Assembly: GCF_902459615.1 (NCBI RefSeq)
Contig: NZ_CABPSA010000005.1
Coordinates: 310,001 to 374,000 of the forward strand
Reading direction: 5' to 3'
Source: Pandoraea commovens
GTDB taxonomy: Bacteria > Pseudomonadota > Gammaproteobacteria > Burkholderiales > Burkholderiaceae
DNA: 64,000 bases
Each line of letters starts with the position of its first letter. Positions within the stretch are counted from its first letter, which is position 1. Both the position numbers and the translations under genes were made by a program. Under the pieces are notes generated by a model that saw only the letters and a list, made by a program, of their open reading frames with translations, did not search any database and was not told the DNA's origin. Shown here in pieces: positions 10,252 through 19,589 of this stretch.

Positions 10252-11275
10252 GGCTCAGCTCCTCAACGACAACGCCTTGACTGGCGAGGAACGCCATGGC
10301 TTCGGCCACGCGGGCCGGGGTGCCGCCCGCCATCACGGCGAGCGATCCGAACGCCTGCCCCTGGATCTCGTCGATCTGGCCATGCAGGATGTTGAAATCG
10401 AGTTCGTAGCGGCGAATGGCCTCGGAGAGTAGCGGCTGGTCCACGCCCGCCCCGGAGAAGGCCAGACGATACAGATGGTCGTGGCCATTGCCGATGCGCG
10501 ACGCCACACGCTGGCGCACGCCTTCGGGCAGTTCCTGCGCAATCACGTCGCCGATCAGCGCACGGGTGACTTCGTGGCGCGGACGCAGGAACACGTCGAT
10601 CACGGCGCCCTGCTCGACCACGCGGCCAGCATCGAGCACGGCCACACGGTCGCAGACCTGCTTGATCACTTCCATCTGGTGCGTGATGAGCACCACCGTC
10701 AGGCCGAGTTCACGGTTGATGCGCTTGAGCAGTTCGAGAATCGAGCGGGTCGTTTCGGGGTCGAGCGCCGAGGTGGCTTCGTCCGAGAGCAGCACTTGCG
10801 GCTCGCTCGCGAGCGCACGGGCGATGCCCACGCGCTGCTTCTGACCGCCGGAAATCTGCGACGGATAACGATCCTTCTGCGCGGTGAGGCCCACGAGTTC
10901 GAGCAGCGGCAGCACCTTCGCGCGAATGTCTGCGGCCGACATGCCCGCGAGTTCCAGCGGCAGCGCCACGTTCTGGTAGACGGTGCGCGAGCTGAGCAGG
11001 TTGAAGTGCTGGAAGATCATGCCGATGCGACGGCGCGCCTGACGCAGTTCGTCGGACGACAGCGAGGTCAGATCCTGACCGTCGACCCGCACCGAGCCGT
11101 CGCTGGGACGGTTAAGCAGATTGATGACACGCACGAGCGTGCTCTTACCGGCGCCGCTTCGGCCGATGATGCCGAAAACTTCGCCGCGCTCGATCGACAG
11201 GCTGATATTGGAAAGCGCGTCGATCGGCCCCTTGGGTCCAGCGAAGCGCTGGGTAATGTTCTGGAGTTCGATCAT
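10241..11275 (-). CDS. metN: MetN, methionine ABC transporter ATPase
   Basis: 344-residue ATPase powering methionine import. Walker [10 protein letters not shown], signature ISGGQKQRV and Walker [13 protein letters not shown] are intact, followed by the H-loop LITHQME. The C-terminal 100 residues form the NIL (ACT-like) domain through which methionine inhibits transport. I chose the ATG at 11275 ([11 protein letters not shown]); an upstream in-frame Met adds only an odd hydrophobic heptapeptide. First gene of the operon, with a good sigma-70 promoter about 75 bases upstream. Confidence 0.96.
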   Translation of the reverse strand: MIELQNITQRFAGPKGPIDALSNISLSIERGEVFGIIGRSGAGKSTLVRVINLLNRPSDGSVRVDGQDLTSLSSDELRQARRRIGMIFQHFNLLSSRTVYQNVALPLELAGMSAADIRAKVLPLLELVGLTAQKDRYPSQISGGQKQRVGIARALASEPQVLLSDEATSALDPETTRSILELLKRINRELGLTVVLITHQMEVIKQVCDRVAVLDAGRVVEQGAVIDVFLRPRHEVTRALIGDVIAQELPEGVRQRVASRIGNGHDHLYRLAFSGAGVDQPLLSEAIRRYELDFNILHGQIDEIQGQAFGSLAVMAGGTPARVAEAMAFLASQGVVVEELSHVE

Positions 11276-11352
11276 GCAAAAAAATAGCAGCCCCACTGCC
11301 GAAACTTCCCGAACAGTGCCGCCGCCAAGACTCTATTTAGCGCAAAGGCAAT

Positions 11353-11381
11353 ATTCTAGCCCATGCGCCTAAATAGTTGAA
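11353..11381 (-). promoter_or_regulatory. Sigma-70 promoter of metNIQ
   Basis: Read on the minus strand: TTCAAC (11381-11376), a 17-base spacer, and TAGAAT (11358-11353). This gives a start of transcription near 11346 and a leader of about 70 bases. I recognise no MetJ box or S-adenosylmethionine riboswitch. Confidence 0.6.
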
Positions 11382-11435
11382 AATAATAAAATTTGATCTC
11401 TTTATACTGAATTTCGCAGATAGAGAGGGCAGGCC

Positions 11436-11858
11436 TCAGGCCCGCCGCTCGTTGGCAAAATCGTCGAGCACTCTGATGACTTCGTCGAACTCCAGCGACT
11501 TGTCGAAAAAGTGCCGCACGCCCAGTTGCTGACAGCGCTTGCGGTAGGTCGCGAGCGCATAGTTGGTCAGCACGATCGCCATCAACTTTTCCAGCATGCC
11601 TCTGCTGTGCAGGTACGACAGCACGTCCATGCCGGAGCCGCGCCGCAACTGGATATCGACGATGACCGCGTCGAAGGAATCGTTTTCAAGGGTACGGACC
11701 GCGTCGTCGGCCGTCTCCGCCACGCCTGTCACTTCCAGCATCCCGCTCGATCCGAGCGCTTCGGACAGACTCTCGCGTATCACCGCCGAATCTTCGATCA
11801 GCAGCACCTTGAGGGGCGCTCGCGTCCCTGTAAGCGTTGCTGCGTTCCCAGTTGACAT
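11436..11858 (-). CDS. Single-domain response regulator (receiver only)
   Basis: 140 residues containing only a CheY-like receiver domain: acidic pair ED at residues 14-15 region (LLIEDSAV), phospho-acceptor Asp in AVIVDIQL, switch Thr in VLTNYA, and Lys in FFDKSLEF. There is no output domain, so it probably acts through protein contact, as a phosphate sink or a relay. I chose ATG 11858 because GAGAGG stands just upstream; the upstream ATG at 11873 is possible. It follows the NarL-type regulator by about 11 bases and is surely co-transcribed with it. A plausible partner is the histidine kinase at 14019. Confidence 0.88.
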   Translation of the reverse strand: MSTGNAATLTGTRAPLKVLLIEDSAVIRESLSEALGSSGMLEVTGVAETADDAVRTLENDSFDAVIVDIQLRRGSGMDVLSYLHSRGMLEKLMAIVLTNYALATYRKRCQQLGVRHFFDKSLEFDEVIRVLDDFANERRA

Positions 11859-11869
11859 GAAAGCCTCTC

Positions 11870-12511
11870 TCAACTGATCAGGCCGTTCTTGAGCGCATAA
11901 AGCGTCAGGTCGGCATTGGTTTTCAAATGCATCTTTTCCAGCACACGTGCGCGATAAGTGCTGACGGTCTTCACCGACAGATGCAATTCGTCGGCGATCT
12001 CGGTCGGCGTGCGTCCCTGTGCCAGCTTGCAGAACACCTGGAATTCGCGCTCCGAGAGCTGTTCGTGCATGGGTTCGTCGACCGGCTTGTCGAGCTTTTG
12101 CGCCAGCAGATCCGCCGTCACTTCGCTCACATAGCGATGACCACGCGCTACCGTCCGGATCGCCCGAATGATCTCCTCGGGCGCGGCATCCTTCATCAGA
12201 TAGCCGTCGGCACCGGCGCGCAGCAGATTGACTGCATATTGCGCTTCGGGATACGTGGACAGGAACAGCACACCCTGCTCGGGTCGCAATTGCTTGATCA
12301 CGCGCAGGGTGTCGATGCCGTTCTTGTCAGGCATGGCGATATCCAACAGCACGACATCGAATTCGGTTTCGCGCACGGCACGAATCACCTCGTCCCCGCT
12401 CGCGGCCTCGCCCAGCACCTCCATGTCCGACTCGTCGGCAATGAATTGCTTGAAGCCGGTACGAACGATCGCGTGGTCGTCGGCAATGAGGATTTTTATT
12501 GTGAGTGACAT
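11870..12511 (-). CDS. NarL/FixJ-family response regulator
   Basis: 213 residues: receiver domain at 1-120 (IADDHAIVR, phospho-Asp in VVLLDIAMPDKNG, Thr/Ser in FLSTYP, Lys in YLMKDA), then a LuxR-type helix-turn-helix at 145-205 (LSEREFQVFCKLAQG...EIADELHLSVKTVSTYRARVLEKM). It is a DNA-binding regulator of the kind paired with HisKA_3 kinases, and such a kinase is encoded nearby at 14019 on the other strand. Target genes are unknown; the neighbouring ferritin-like, DUF1328, CsbD and entericidin genes suggest a stress role by association only. Confidence 0.92.
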   Translation of the reverse strand: MSLTIKILIADDHAIVRTGFKQFIADESDMEVLGEAASGDEVIRAVRETEFDVVLLDIAMPDKNGIDTLRVIKQLRPEQGVLFLSTYPEAQYAVNLLRAGADGYLMKDAAPEEIIRAIRTVARGHRYVSEVTADLLAQKLDKPVDEPMHEQLSEREFQVFCKLAQGRTPTEIADELHLSVKTVSTYRARVLEKMHLKTNADLTLYALKNGLIS

Positions 12512-12583
12512 CTAAGCTCCAGAGACTGTCCCCGTCGGCCTCCTGGCCGCACTTGAGTGAATTCGGTGCGCGCGCCATGGCCA

Positions 12584-13192
12584 TCACTCCCGGTCGAGTA
12601 GATCCCGCATATCGTCGGCATGCTCTTCCTCAACGGCGAGGATTTCTTCGAGCAAACGACGGGTTGTGGTATCCCGGTCGCCCAAATAATGAATCATCTC
12701 GCGGTAACTCTCAATCGCAATACGCTCGGCGACGAGGTTTTCGCGAATCATGTCGCGCAGGGTCTTACATGTGACGTACTCGGCGTGGCTGCGCGAGGAA
12801 AGGCTGTCCGGCGAGAAATCCGGCTCACCGCCCAGTTGCACGATACGCGCCGCGATGCGATCCGCGTGATCCTGCTCCTGTGTGGCGTGTTCGGCGAATT
12901 CGGCGGCCACCGGCTCGGCATGAATCCCCGTGGCCATGAAATGATGGCGCTTGTAGCGCAGCACGCAGACCAGTTCGGTGGCGAGTGCATCGTTAAGCAT
13001 GTGGACGACCGCGTCGCGATCGGCCCGATAGTCCTCCGTGACGGCACCTTCGTCGAGGTGCTCACGGGCACGCTCGCGCAGGGCGCGAACGTCGATTTCG
13101 AAATCCTCTCCCGCGTGCTGGCTATGACCATTACCGGTCATCGCGTGCTTAGCCTGCTTGGCGTGCTGTTTAGCTTGCTTGGCGGTGTGCAT
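12584..13192 (-). CDS. Ferritin-like di-iron protein (Dps/bacterioferritin type)
   Basis: 202 residues. The Lys/His/Ala-rich tail MHTAKQAKQHAKQAKHAM is followed by a four-helix bundle with the full di-iron set: Glu in ATELVCVLRY, Glu and His in QEQDHADR, Glu in AERIAIESY, and Glu and His in VEEEHADD. It should bind and oxidise iron, giving iron storage or DNA/peroxide protection. AGGAGG lies just before the ATG. Its neighbours are stress-related. Whether it forms a Dps dodecamer or another assembly cannot be judged; the basic tail could bind DNA, as Dps tails do. Confidence 0.85.
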   Translation of the reverse strand: MHTAKQAKQHAKQAKHAMTGNGHSQHAGEDFEIDVRALRERAREHLDEGAVTEDYRADRDAVVHMLNDALATELVCVLRYKRHHFMATGIHAEPVAAEFAEHATQEQDHADRIAARIVQLGGEPDFSPDSLSSRSHAEYVTCKTLRDMIRENLVAERIAIESYREMIHYLGDRDTTTRRLLEEILAVEEEHADDMRDLLDRE

Positions 13193-13275
13193 CTGCGAAT
13201 CCTCCTGTAGCGGTTTGGCGAGTTTGCCGGGGTCGAGGGAACGTTAATGCCATAACTGACGCCAGATATGGCGAA

Positions 13276-13293
13276 GGGCGGCTCAGGCCGCCC
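13276..13293 (-). terminator. Hairpin after the first DUF1328 gene
   Basis: A perfect 7-bp GC stem (GGGCGGC/GCCGCCC) with loop TCAG. There is no strong T tract, so termination is likely but not certain. Confidence 0.5.
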
Positions 13294-13311
13294 TGCGTTC
13301 CTTGACGGTAT

Positions 13312-13473
13312 CTATCGTCGGACCACCCCGAAGAGCAGCGTGACCAGGAAGATCACCAGGAAAATGAAGAACAGAATCTTCGCGATTTCAGCCGCACCGG
13401 CGGCGATTCCCGTGAAACCGAAAACCGCGGCGATCAATGCGATCACGAAGAAAACAACGGCATAGTGAAGCAT
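13312..13473 (-). CDS. Small DUF1328 membrane protein
   Basis: 53 residues, almost wholly hydrophobic: [20 protein letters not shown], then [16 protein letters not shown] and a second helix ending VVRR. This is the standard DUF1328 (YtjA-like) architecture of two transmembrane helices with a conserved [11 protein letters not shown] turn. GGAGG lies 7 bases before the ATG. Function is unknown in the family; it is widely induced by envelope or osmotic stress. A paralogue lies 120 bases upstream. Confidence 0.9.
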   Translation of the reverse strand: MLHYAVVFFVIALIAAVFGFTGIAAGAAEIAKILFFIFLVIFLVTLLFGVVRR

Positions 13474-13592
13474 CGCAACCTCCTTGAATGTCGATGGCCC
13501 GTTAGCCCATGTGGCAAGCGCTGCGCGAACCGCTTGCCGCGAGCCACATGGCTATGCTGCGGCGCAAAATACGACCGCACCGCAGCGCGCTT

Positions 13593-13769
13593 CTAGTCGA
13601 CGATTTTCTTGGCGACGGTCAGGCCAAGCAGCAAGAAAACCACGAACAGCACCAGGAACAGAACGAACAGAATCTTCGCAATCCCGGCGGCACCGGCGGC
13701 GATCCCGGTAAAGCCCAACAGGCCTGCCACGATCGATACCAGCGCGAATAACAAAGCCCACTTCAGCAT
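13593..13769 (-). CDS. Second small DUF1328 membrane protein
   Basis: 58 residues, paralogous to the previous gene: [20 protein letters not shown], the same [14 protein letters not shown] centre, and a C-terminus VAKKIVD. It has two predicted transmembrane helices. AAGGAG stands before the ATG. The two copies differ most in the first helix and tail, so they are an old duplication. They may share one transcript (both minus strand). Confidence 0.9.
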   Translation of the reverse strand: MLKWALLFALVSIVAGLLGFTGIAAGAAGIAKILFVLFLVLFVVFLLLGLTVAKKIVD

Positions 13770-14018
13770 GGCGTTCTCCTTGGTTCAATGTGTCATTTCC
13801 CGGAGACTTTCTCTGGCTCCCTGCGGCTGGCGCCTGCCTTGTCGGGCAGCACACCAACCCGAGGGCGCTGAATGAATAGTAGAAAAACGCCGCTCGCGGG
13901 ACTGCCCGCGCGGCGCTGGTTTTTGCGTAGGAATTTGCTGACAATTGCCCGGAAGGTGCGATTTTCGCCGTATGATCAAGGCACTCCCCGCTATCAACGG
14001 TCATTCAAACCCCGCCCA

Positions 14019-15572
14019 ATGCCCCGATTTACGTCCTGGTTGCGTCGCCGAAGCTGGATCATCGCCATGATCGCTGCGATCGTCATCACGGTCGGGAGTC
14101 TGATCGGACTGGAGTCGGCGCACCGCCGTCTCGCCTCCACCTACGAAGCGGCGCTGCAAAACATGACCGCCGCCAACGAGCTCAACGAGATCATTGCGCG
14201 CACCTCGACGGTGGTCGCGAGCCAGCGTGGTTATCTGCTCACGAACGATCCGAGCTATCTGGATCCGTATCTGTCGGCCGTGCGACGCATTCGCGATCTC
14301 TCCGCGCTCGTCATCCAGCACTACAAGGATGTGGGTGACGATCAGGCCACACGCGAATTCGCGCGCGTCATGACCTTGTTCTCGCAGCGCATCACGGCGA
14401 TGGACACGGCGCGATCCGCCGTGACACAGGGCGAAATGACGCTTGAAGAAGCGTTGTCACCGGCCAATCTCGGCATCGGGACGATGGAACCGGTGCAGAC
14501 CGGCATTACCGACCTCTATAACCGCGAGCTGGCCCGCGCCCGCACGGCGCAGGACGACGGCCGCTTCGATCAGGCGATCTCGGCGGTCAGCGCCGGCGCA
14601 CTGTCGGTGCTGACGATTCTGCTCTTCATCTTGTTGTTCCGCTCGCTCGGCAAGCAGATGCGTCAGGAACAACTCGCCCGCGACCAGCTGCACGAGCAGC
14701 AGGCCCACCTCGACAGGCTCGTGCGTGAGCGCACCGAACAGCTCGACGAACTGGCCACCCACTTGCAGAACGTGAGTGAAGACGAGAAGACGCGTCTGTC
14801 GCGTGAATTGCACGACGAACTCGGCGCAATTCTTACGGCGTGCAAGATGGATGTTACGTGGGCACATCACAAGCTGCGCAACGTCGAGCCGGTGATTTCC
14901 GAAAAACTCGCACGCGCGCAACGCAATCTCGATTCGGGCATTCAGACCAAGCGCCGCATCATCGAGAATCTGCGCCCGACCGTGCTGATCAACTTCGGCC
15001 TCGTCACCGCGCTGCGCTCGCTCGCGGAAGAAACCGCCGACCAGCAACACTGGCAGCTCGATCTCGATCTGCCCGAGGAAGACTTCGCATTGCCCGAGTC
15101 GACCGCCATCGTGCTGTTCCGCGTGGCGCAGGAAGCGCTGACAAACGCAGGCAAGTACGCGCGCGCCACGACTGTGCGCATCGCCCTCGCCTGCGACGAC
15201 CAACGCGTGCGCCTCGAAGTGATCGACAACGGCATCGGCCTTACGCAAGATCAGTTCAACAAGCCCAAGACACACGGCCTGTTCGGCATGCGTCAGCGCG
15301 TCTCGGCCAAGGGTGGACGCATCGACATTCACTCGCTGCCGCAGCGTCTGGGCACTGAGATTCAGGTGGTATTGCCCTTGTGCAATCCGGCCGATGCGAT
15401 GGATATCGCGACCGAGGTCACCGAAAGCACCGTCTCCGCACAATCGGGCGAGGCATCGTCCGACGGCAAGACCATCGCATCGTCGAACGCGACACCTTCG
15501 CGCGACGGCATCGACACCACCGCCACGTCAGACACCTCGCAGCCTCCCCGCCCCCCGGTCGGAATGCACTGA
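14019..15572 (+). CDS. CHASE3-type membrane histidine kinase (HisKA_3)
   Basis: 517 residues. A transmembrane helix at about 12-30 is followed by a periplasmic CHASE3-like sensor helix bundle (45-190, with SQRGYLLTND), a second transmembrane helix near 195-215, a coiled coil, a HisKA_3 dimerisation helix with phospho-acceptor His in RLSRELHDELG, and an HATPase domain (N-box QEALTNAGKYA, G-box DNGIGL, GLFGMRQR). A low-complexity Ser/Thr/Pro tail of about 60 residues closes it. I chose ATG 14019 (MPRFTSWLRRR), since the preceding in-frame stretch looks non-coding. It should phosphorylate a NarL-type regulator, and the pair at 11.4-12.5 kb is the natural candidate. Confidence 0.9.
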   Translation: MPRFTSWLRRRSWIIAMIAAIVITVGSLIGLESAHRRLASTYEAALQNMTAANELNEIIARTSTVVASQRGYLLTNDPSYLDPYLSAVRRIRDLSALVIQHYKDVGDDQATREFARVMTLFSQRITAMDTARSAVTQGEMTLEEALSPANLGIGTMEPVQTGITDLYNRELARARTAQDDGRFDQAISAVSAGALSVLTILLFILLFRSLGKQMRQEQLARDQLHEQQAHLDRLVRERTEQLDELATHLQNVSEDEKTRLSRELHDELGAILTACKMDVTWAHHKLRNVEPVISEKLARAQRNLDSGIQTKRRIIENLRPTVLINFGLVTALRSLAEETADQQHWQLDLDLPEEDFALPESTAIVLFRVAQEALTNAGKYARATTVRIALACDDQRVRLEVIDNGIGLTQDQFNKPKTHGLFGMRQRVSAKGGRIDIHSLPQRLGTEIQVVLPLCNPADAMDIATEVTESTVSAQSGEASSDGKTIASSNATPSRDGIDTTATSDTSQPPRPPVGMH

Positions 15573-15790
15573 CAGCGCAACCCGACTCCGCCTACACCGC
15601 GTTGACGTCGCGGCTGACAGCACAAACACTTCGCAGTCCCTACCATGGAATCACCTGCCGACGCCGTGAGAGGCGCGGATTGTGGTCTCCGTGCGCACGC
15701 CGCGCTATAGGCGTCCGATGTGCGCTAAATGACGGAATCGCGGACTCCCCGCAGAAGCACCTGAACTAACCCAACACTGAGGAGTTGTTT

Positions 15791-15997
15791 ATGAACTCGG
15801 ATCTGATCAAGGGCAAGTGGAACCAGCTCAAGGGCGAAGCGAAGAAGCAGTGGGGCAATCTGACCGACGACGATCTGCTGAAGATTGAAGGCAATCGCGA
15901 CAAGTTCGTCGGTGTTATCCAGGAACGTTACGGCAAGGCCAAGGCCGACGCCGAGAAGGAAGTCGACACCTGGAACAACCAGCACAAGCTCTGGTAA
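15791..15997 (+). CDS. CsbD-family stress protein
   Basis: 68 residues, hydrophilic: MNSDLIKGKWNQLKGEAKKQ followed by WGNLTDDDLLKIEG and a C-terminal YGKAKADAEKEVDTW segment, the CsbD/YjbJ signature. GAGGAG precedes the ATG at 15791. Family members are abundant cytoplasmic proteins induced by general stress; their molecular role is not known. It sits among other stress genes. Confidence 0.93.
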   Translation: MNSDLIKGKWNQLKGEAKKQWGNLTDDDLLKIEGNRDKFVGVIQERYGKAKADAEKEVDTWNNQHKLW

Positions 15998-16110
15998 GCC
16001 AGCGTCGCTCGCGTGAGCCATGTCAGCCGGGAGGCTGGCGTGGCCCTTCCCTCCCCGCTCGCGCGTCCTATGCGCTTCGGACGACATCATCTCTCCAAGG
16101 AGAAATCAAA

Positions 16111-16248
16111 ATGAAACGATTGATCGCCATCGCACTGCTTTCGGGCTTCGCACTCGGCCTGGCCGGTTGCAACACCATCCACGGCGCAGGCAAGGACGTT
16201 GAAAAGGGCGGCGAAGCCATTCAGGGCGCAGCCGACCGCAACAAGTAA
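16111..16248 (+). CDS. Entericidin-like small lipoprotein
   Basis: 45 residues: a signal peptide with lipobox LAGC (MKRLIAIALLSGFALGLAGC), then NTIHGAGKDVEKGGEAIQGA and a short tail. This is the EcnA/EcnB pattern (conserved GxGxDxxxGGxxI). AAGGAG lies just upstream. Products are outer-membrane lipoproteins linked to stationary-phase and envelope stress; only a single member is present here. Confidence 0.92.
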   Translation: MKRLIAIALLSGFALGLAGCNTIHGAGKDVEKGGEAIQGAADRNK

Positions 16249-16403
16249 CGCGGTATCGACCGGCGTCTAACCACACCGGCGCGCAGTACCCGAGAGCATC
16301 GACATCCCCCCGAATACGCGACGCACGGCGCATAGCTCATTCCCCATGCCGTCCGGGCGTCGCCTCCATGCTTGCCCAATCCCCAGACTAGGAGGACTTT
16401 GAG

Positions 16404-16988
16404 ATGTCACATCGAATCGCTATGAACGTCCTGACCTGCGCCTGCATCGCGGCGGCAGGCATGCTCGGCACATCGGCGGCCAGCGCCGCCGATGCTGCGG
16501 CCAAGGACCGTTACGACGCTGCGCAGAAATCGGCCGAAGCCGACTACAAGGCATCCGCTGCGCGTTGCGACGACATGAAGGACAACGCGAAGAAGATTTG
16601 TGTGGAAGACGCGAAGGGCAAGGAGAAGATCGCCAAGGCCAACGCGGAAGCTGACTACAAGCAAACGCCGAAGGCCCGCTACGATGCCGCCGTCGCCAAG
16701 GCAGACGCCGATTACAGCGTTGCCAAACTGCGTTGCGACGACAAGAAGGGCAACGACAAGGACGTCTGTGTGAAGGATGCTGACGCCGCTAAGACGAAGG
16801 CCTACGGCGACGCCAAGGTCATGCGTACGAGCCGCGAATCGTCCAAGGACACCATGGCGGCACGTCAGGATGCCAACGCCGATGCCAACAAGGCCCAATA
16901 CAAGGCCGCGATGGAGCGCTGCGACAGCCTCGCGGGCAATAGCAAGGACAGCTGTGTGGCCGACGCCAAGTCGCGCTACCACCAGTAA
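16404..16988 (+). CDS. Periplasmic Lys/Ala/Asp-rich protein with Cys-pair repeats
   Basis: 194 residues. A signal peptide ends at about residue 29 (AASAADA). The mature part is highly charged and helical, with three copies of a unit built on RCD, then GN or DN, KD/KK, and a second Cys. Each copy has the spacing C-x10-C (RCDDMKDNAKKIC, RCDDKKGNDKDVC, RCDSLAGNSKDSC). Such proteins are often labelled TolA-like in Burkholderiaceae but lack a TolA domain. The Cys pairs could form three disulfides or bind metal. Strong AGGAGG before the ATG. No function known to me. Confidence 0.75.
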   Translation: MSHRIAMNVLTCACIAAAGMLGTSAASAADAAAKDRYDAAQKSAEADYKASAARCDDMKDNAKKICVEDAKGKEKIAKANAEADYKQTPKARYDAAVAKADADYSVAKLRCDDKKGNDKDVCVKDADAAKTKAYGDAKVMRTSRESSKDTMAARQDANADANKAQYKAAMERCDSLAGNSKDSCVADAKSRYHQ

Positions 16989-17080
16989 GCACAAGTGATC
17001 ATCGACTAGAACGACAGCAGGTTTAGCAGGGAGGAGGAGGCGTCACGGACCGTCACCACGGGTGAGCGCCGGACGTCGGC

Positions 17081-17122
17081 ACCGGGCGAATGTTGCGCAA
17101 GCGGCATTCGCCCGGTGTTTTT
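17081..17122 (+). terminator. Strong rho-independent terminator
   Basis: A 12-bp perfect stem (17081-17092 with 17105-17116), a 12-base loop and GTTTTT. It ends the 16.1-17.0 kb transcript. Confidence 0.92.
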
Positions 17123-17484
17123 GCGCCACAGGCCGGGCACACCATGTAAATGAATGTAACAAGTGTCGCGCGCCGCAGGCGGCGGGCCACCCCGGGACTT
17201 GGGGGGCGATGTCAACCGAAACGAGCGCAAAGCGTTGATTCTGAATAGAATAGAGGCCTTAATTTCACGTTTGGCGGCCGCTTTTCTACGCCCGAACGTT
17301 CCCCACACCGGATGGCTTCGCATACTTTGCAACAATTGCGTTACGCCCGCGTTTCGGAACTTCAGTAAAGTAAAGCCAAGGAATCTGACGAACCAGGGTG
17401 CCGGCGGGCACCGGGCGCGTCGAACGGCATGGTGCCGTTCGGGTGCCGTCATCAGTACGCTGCCAAGTCCGCAGGAGAAATGTC
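17123..17484. other. Intergenic region before the PXPV gene
   Basis: About 360 bases with no convincing gene on either strand. A locally AT-rich stretch (17230-17260) may hold the promoter for the gene at 17485. Confidence 0.3.
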
Positions 17485-17796
17485 ATGAAAACCAAGTTTG
17501 CCGCCCTTGCCATCGCCGGGGTCGCGCTCGCCGCGGGTGCGATCGGGACGGCGCAGGCACACGTTTCGGTCGGAATCGGTATTGGTGTACCGCTGATCGC
17601 ACCGGCTCCGGTTTATGCACCGGCACCGGTCTACGTTGCGCCGCCTCCGCCGGTCTATGTTGCGCCGCCGCCAGTCTATGTCGCCCCGGCCCCGGTCTAC
17701 TATGGCCCGCCGCCAGCGTATTACGGTCGCCCCTACGGGTATGGCTACGGCCACGGGCGCGGTTACTGGCGTCATGGCCGCTGGTACGGCTATTGA
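17485..17796 (+). CDS. Exported PXPV-repeat protein
   Basis: 103 residues. A signal peptide (MKTKFAALAIAGVALAAG...AQA) is followed by a Val/Gly stretch and then six or so repeats of the PxPVYV/PPPVYV type, ending in a Tyr/Gly/Arg-rich tail (YGYGYGHGRGYWRHGRWYGY). Matches the PXPV repeat family, annotated loosely as virulence factors in Burkholderia, with no proven role. Probably a cell-envelope protein. GCAGGAG lies before the ATG at 17485. It ends at a hairpin shared with the converging chemoreceptor gene. Confidence 0.85.
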   Translation: MKTKFAALAIAGVALAAGAIGTAQAHVSVGIGIGVPLIAPAPVYAPAPVYVAPPPPVYVAPPPVYVAPAPVYYGPPPAYYGRPYGYGYGHGRGYWRHGRWYGY

Positions 17797-17824
17797 TCGA
17801 CGGCCGGACCGGCTTCGCTGAAAC

Positions 17825-17862
17825 AAAACGCGCTGCCGACTGAGAAGTCGGCGGCGCGTTTT
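17825..17862. terminator. Bidirectional terminator
   Basis: A 13-bp stem (17829-17841 with 17846-17858, one wobble), loop GAGA, AAAA on the left and TTTT on the right. It is placed between the converging PXPV and chemoreceptor genes. Confidence 0.88.
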
Positions 17863-17893
17863 GCTTATGAAAGAGGAAAGTCTCCGGCGGAGC

Positions 17894-19306
17894 TCAGCGC
17901 GCCACCCGGTATGCAATCCGGAAGCCGCCCCAGTGACGTCCGTTCACATAGATCGGAGCGGACGCATCTTTCATCACCACGAACTCCCCGCCGCCCATAT
18001 CTCGCCGATACGTTTGCAGCAACAGCGGCTTGGTGTTGCGCCCGGCCGCCGCCCCCGTCCGGTCGTTAAACAGACGTCGATTGCGACAGTGCGCGGCGTT
18101 CCACACGGGATCGTTCGTCGGCGCTTGCGAGAACTTGCGATTGTGCGTCGGCAGATAGCCGTTTTCATCGACCGCCGCACAGAACGTGATGCGCTCGTTC
18201 ATGCCGAGCAACGGTTCCTGAATCGCAGGCAACGTCTCGTCCGTAAAGCGTGTAAAGCGCGCCATCAACTGCTGTGGGTTCGAGCCCGGAATCGGTTCGT
18301 AGCGACGATCGAACAACTCCTGCTCGCTGATCTTGCCCTTCGCGAGCGCCGCTTCGAAGCTTTCGCCGACCTGTCTGGCCGCGCGACGCACGGCCCGAAT
18401 GAACGGCGTGTCCTCCGTCTCGACATCCGCCTCGGCAATCAGACCGATCAGATGCTCCGACACCGACAGCAAACCGTTGATCCGCTCGCGCGCACTCTCG
18501 ACATGATCGGCGGAATGCGTCACGCCATCGGCCATTTCGTCGACGTGTGCGGCGAGCGTGTTGCATTCGTTTTCGATGGATTCACTCGCCTGTGCGATCT
18601 GTCCGGCCTGACGGTCGAACGTATCGAGCGCCGTACCGGCTGTCTCGATGACGCTGGCGATGGCGCGAGTGCCTTCGCGCGCGTCGTTAGCGCGCGCGAC
18701 GTTGGCGTTGCTCTCACGCATGAGACGCTCGGTGCGCTCGCTGAGCGCCGCCAGCGTGTGTTCGATCTGCTGCGTGGCCTCGGCCGTCTTGCTCGCGAGC
18801 AGCTTGACCTCGGTTGCCACCACGGCGAAGCTGCGTCCCGCCGCCCCGGCCCGTGCGGCTTCGATGGCGGCATTCAGAGCGAGCAGATTGGTCTGACGCG
18901 CGATGACGGAGATGCCTTCGGCAACCTTGCCGACGTGATCGAGCGCTTCGCGCAGGCCGGAGATTTCGTCCGCCATGCCGGAAACGCCTTCGACAAGTCC
19001 GTGAATCGACGCGAGCGACGCATCGGCCGTACTGCGCGACGCCGAAATTTCCGCACTGGCACGATCGGCCACGTCGCGGGCTTCGCGCGCCGCCTCGGCA
19101 ATCCGCTGATTCCCTTCGCTGGTATCGGTCGCGGCGCGGCGAAGCTCCTGAAACACTTCGGCCTGACGCTTGATGCGAACGGCGATTTCGTCGACGTTGC
19201 CCGCGATATCGCACAACTCCACACCGAGGGTGCCCGCGTTGTCCGCCACCTCGTTCATGATGTTGACGGTCTGCCCCGCTCCCCTTGAGCGCGTGAATAG
19301 CCCCAT
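17894..19306 (-). CDS. Soluble methyl-accepting chemotaxis protein
   Basis: 470 residues with no transmembrane segment. The N-terminal two thirds are the coiled-coil signalling domain; the hairpin tip reads around residues 140-180 ([38 protein letters not shown]...). A C-terminal sensory region follows, at about 330-470 ([38 protein letters not shown]). It is the Burkholderia-type receptor in which a Cache/PAS-like sensor sits after, not before, the signalling domain. It should sense a cytoplasmic signal and control CheA. I chose ATG 19306 (MGLFTRSRG), preceded by GAGGAG; upstream codons are non-coding in character. It is an orphan, with no che genes nearby. Confidence 0.9.
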   Translation of the reverse strand: MGLFTRSRGAGQTVNIMNEVADNAGTLGVELCDIAGNVDEIAVRIKRQAEVFQELRRAATDTSEGNQRIAEAAREARDVADRASAEISASRSTADASLASIHGLVEGVSGMADEISGLREALDHVGKVAEGISVIARQTNLLALNAAIEAARAGAAGRSFAVVATEVKLLASKTAEATQQIEHTLAALSERTERLMRESNANVARANDAREGTRAIASVIETAGTALDTFDRQAGQIAQASESIENECNTLAAHVDEMADGVTHSADHVESARERINGLLSVSEHLIGLIAEADVETEDTPFIRAVRRAARQVGESFEAALAKGKISEQELFDRRYEPIPGSNPQQLMARFTRFTDETLPAIQEPLLGMNERITFCAAVDENGYLPTHNRKFSQAPTNDPVWNAAHCRNRRLFNDRTGAAAGRNTKPLLLQTYRRDMGGGEFVVMKDASAPIYVNGRHWGGFRIAYRVAR

Positions 19307-19589
19307 CGTCAGTCTCCTCGCATCTCTGATCTGCTTGTTATGACGAGGGCGAGACGGTCGCCGGAACTGCCAAAAACGTAAAACGCCGGATAGACGTCTG
19401 CGCCACACGTATGGGTATCTTTTTTACCCGGTGTCGAAAAGTATAACGGGAGAAAAAACGGCGGACTTGAGGGTTTCTTCGCGTGATTCGTCCCCGTTTT
19501 CTCTATTTTTCGACGTTTATAGGGGCACCCTCTCACGCAAGGCTTACGCGGGACTTACTGCCGGGCACGACGCCCCCTTCAAGGACCTC
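19307..19589. other. Intergenic region with chemoreceptor promoter
   Basis: 283 bases between two minus-strand genes. I see only AT-rich tracts near 19420-19520 that may carry the promoter of the chemoreceptor; no gene. Confidence 0.3.

Noticed and set aside
11276-11435. Possible SAM riboswitch or MetJ site before metN
   Set aside because: The leader is about 70 bases with no recognisable riboswitch fold or MetJ box; only a sigma-70 promoter is visible.
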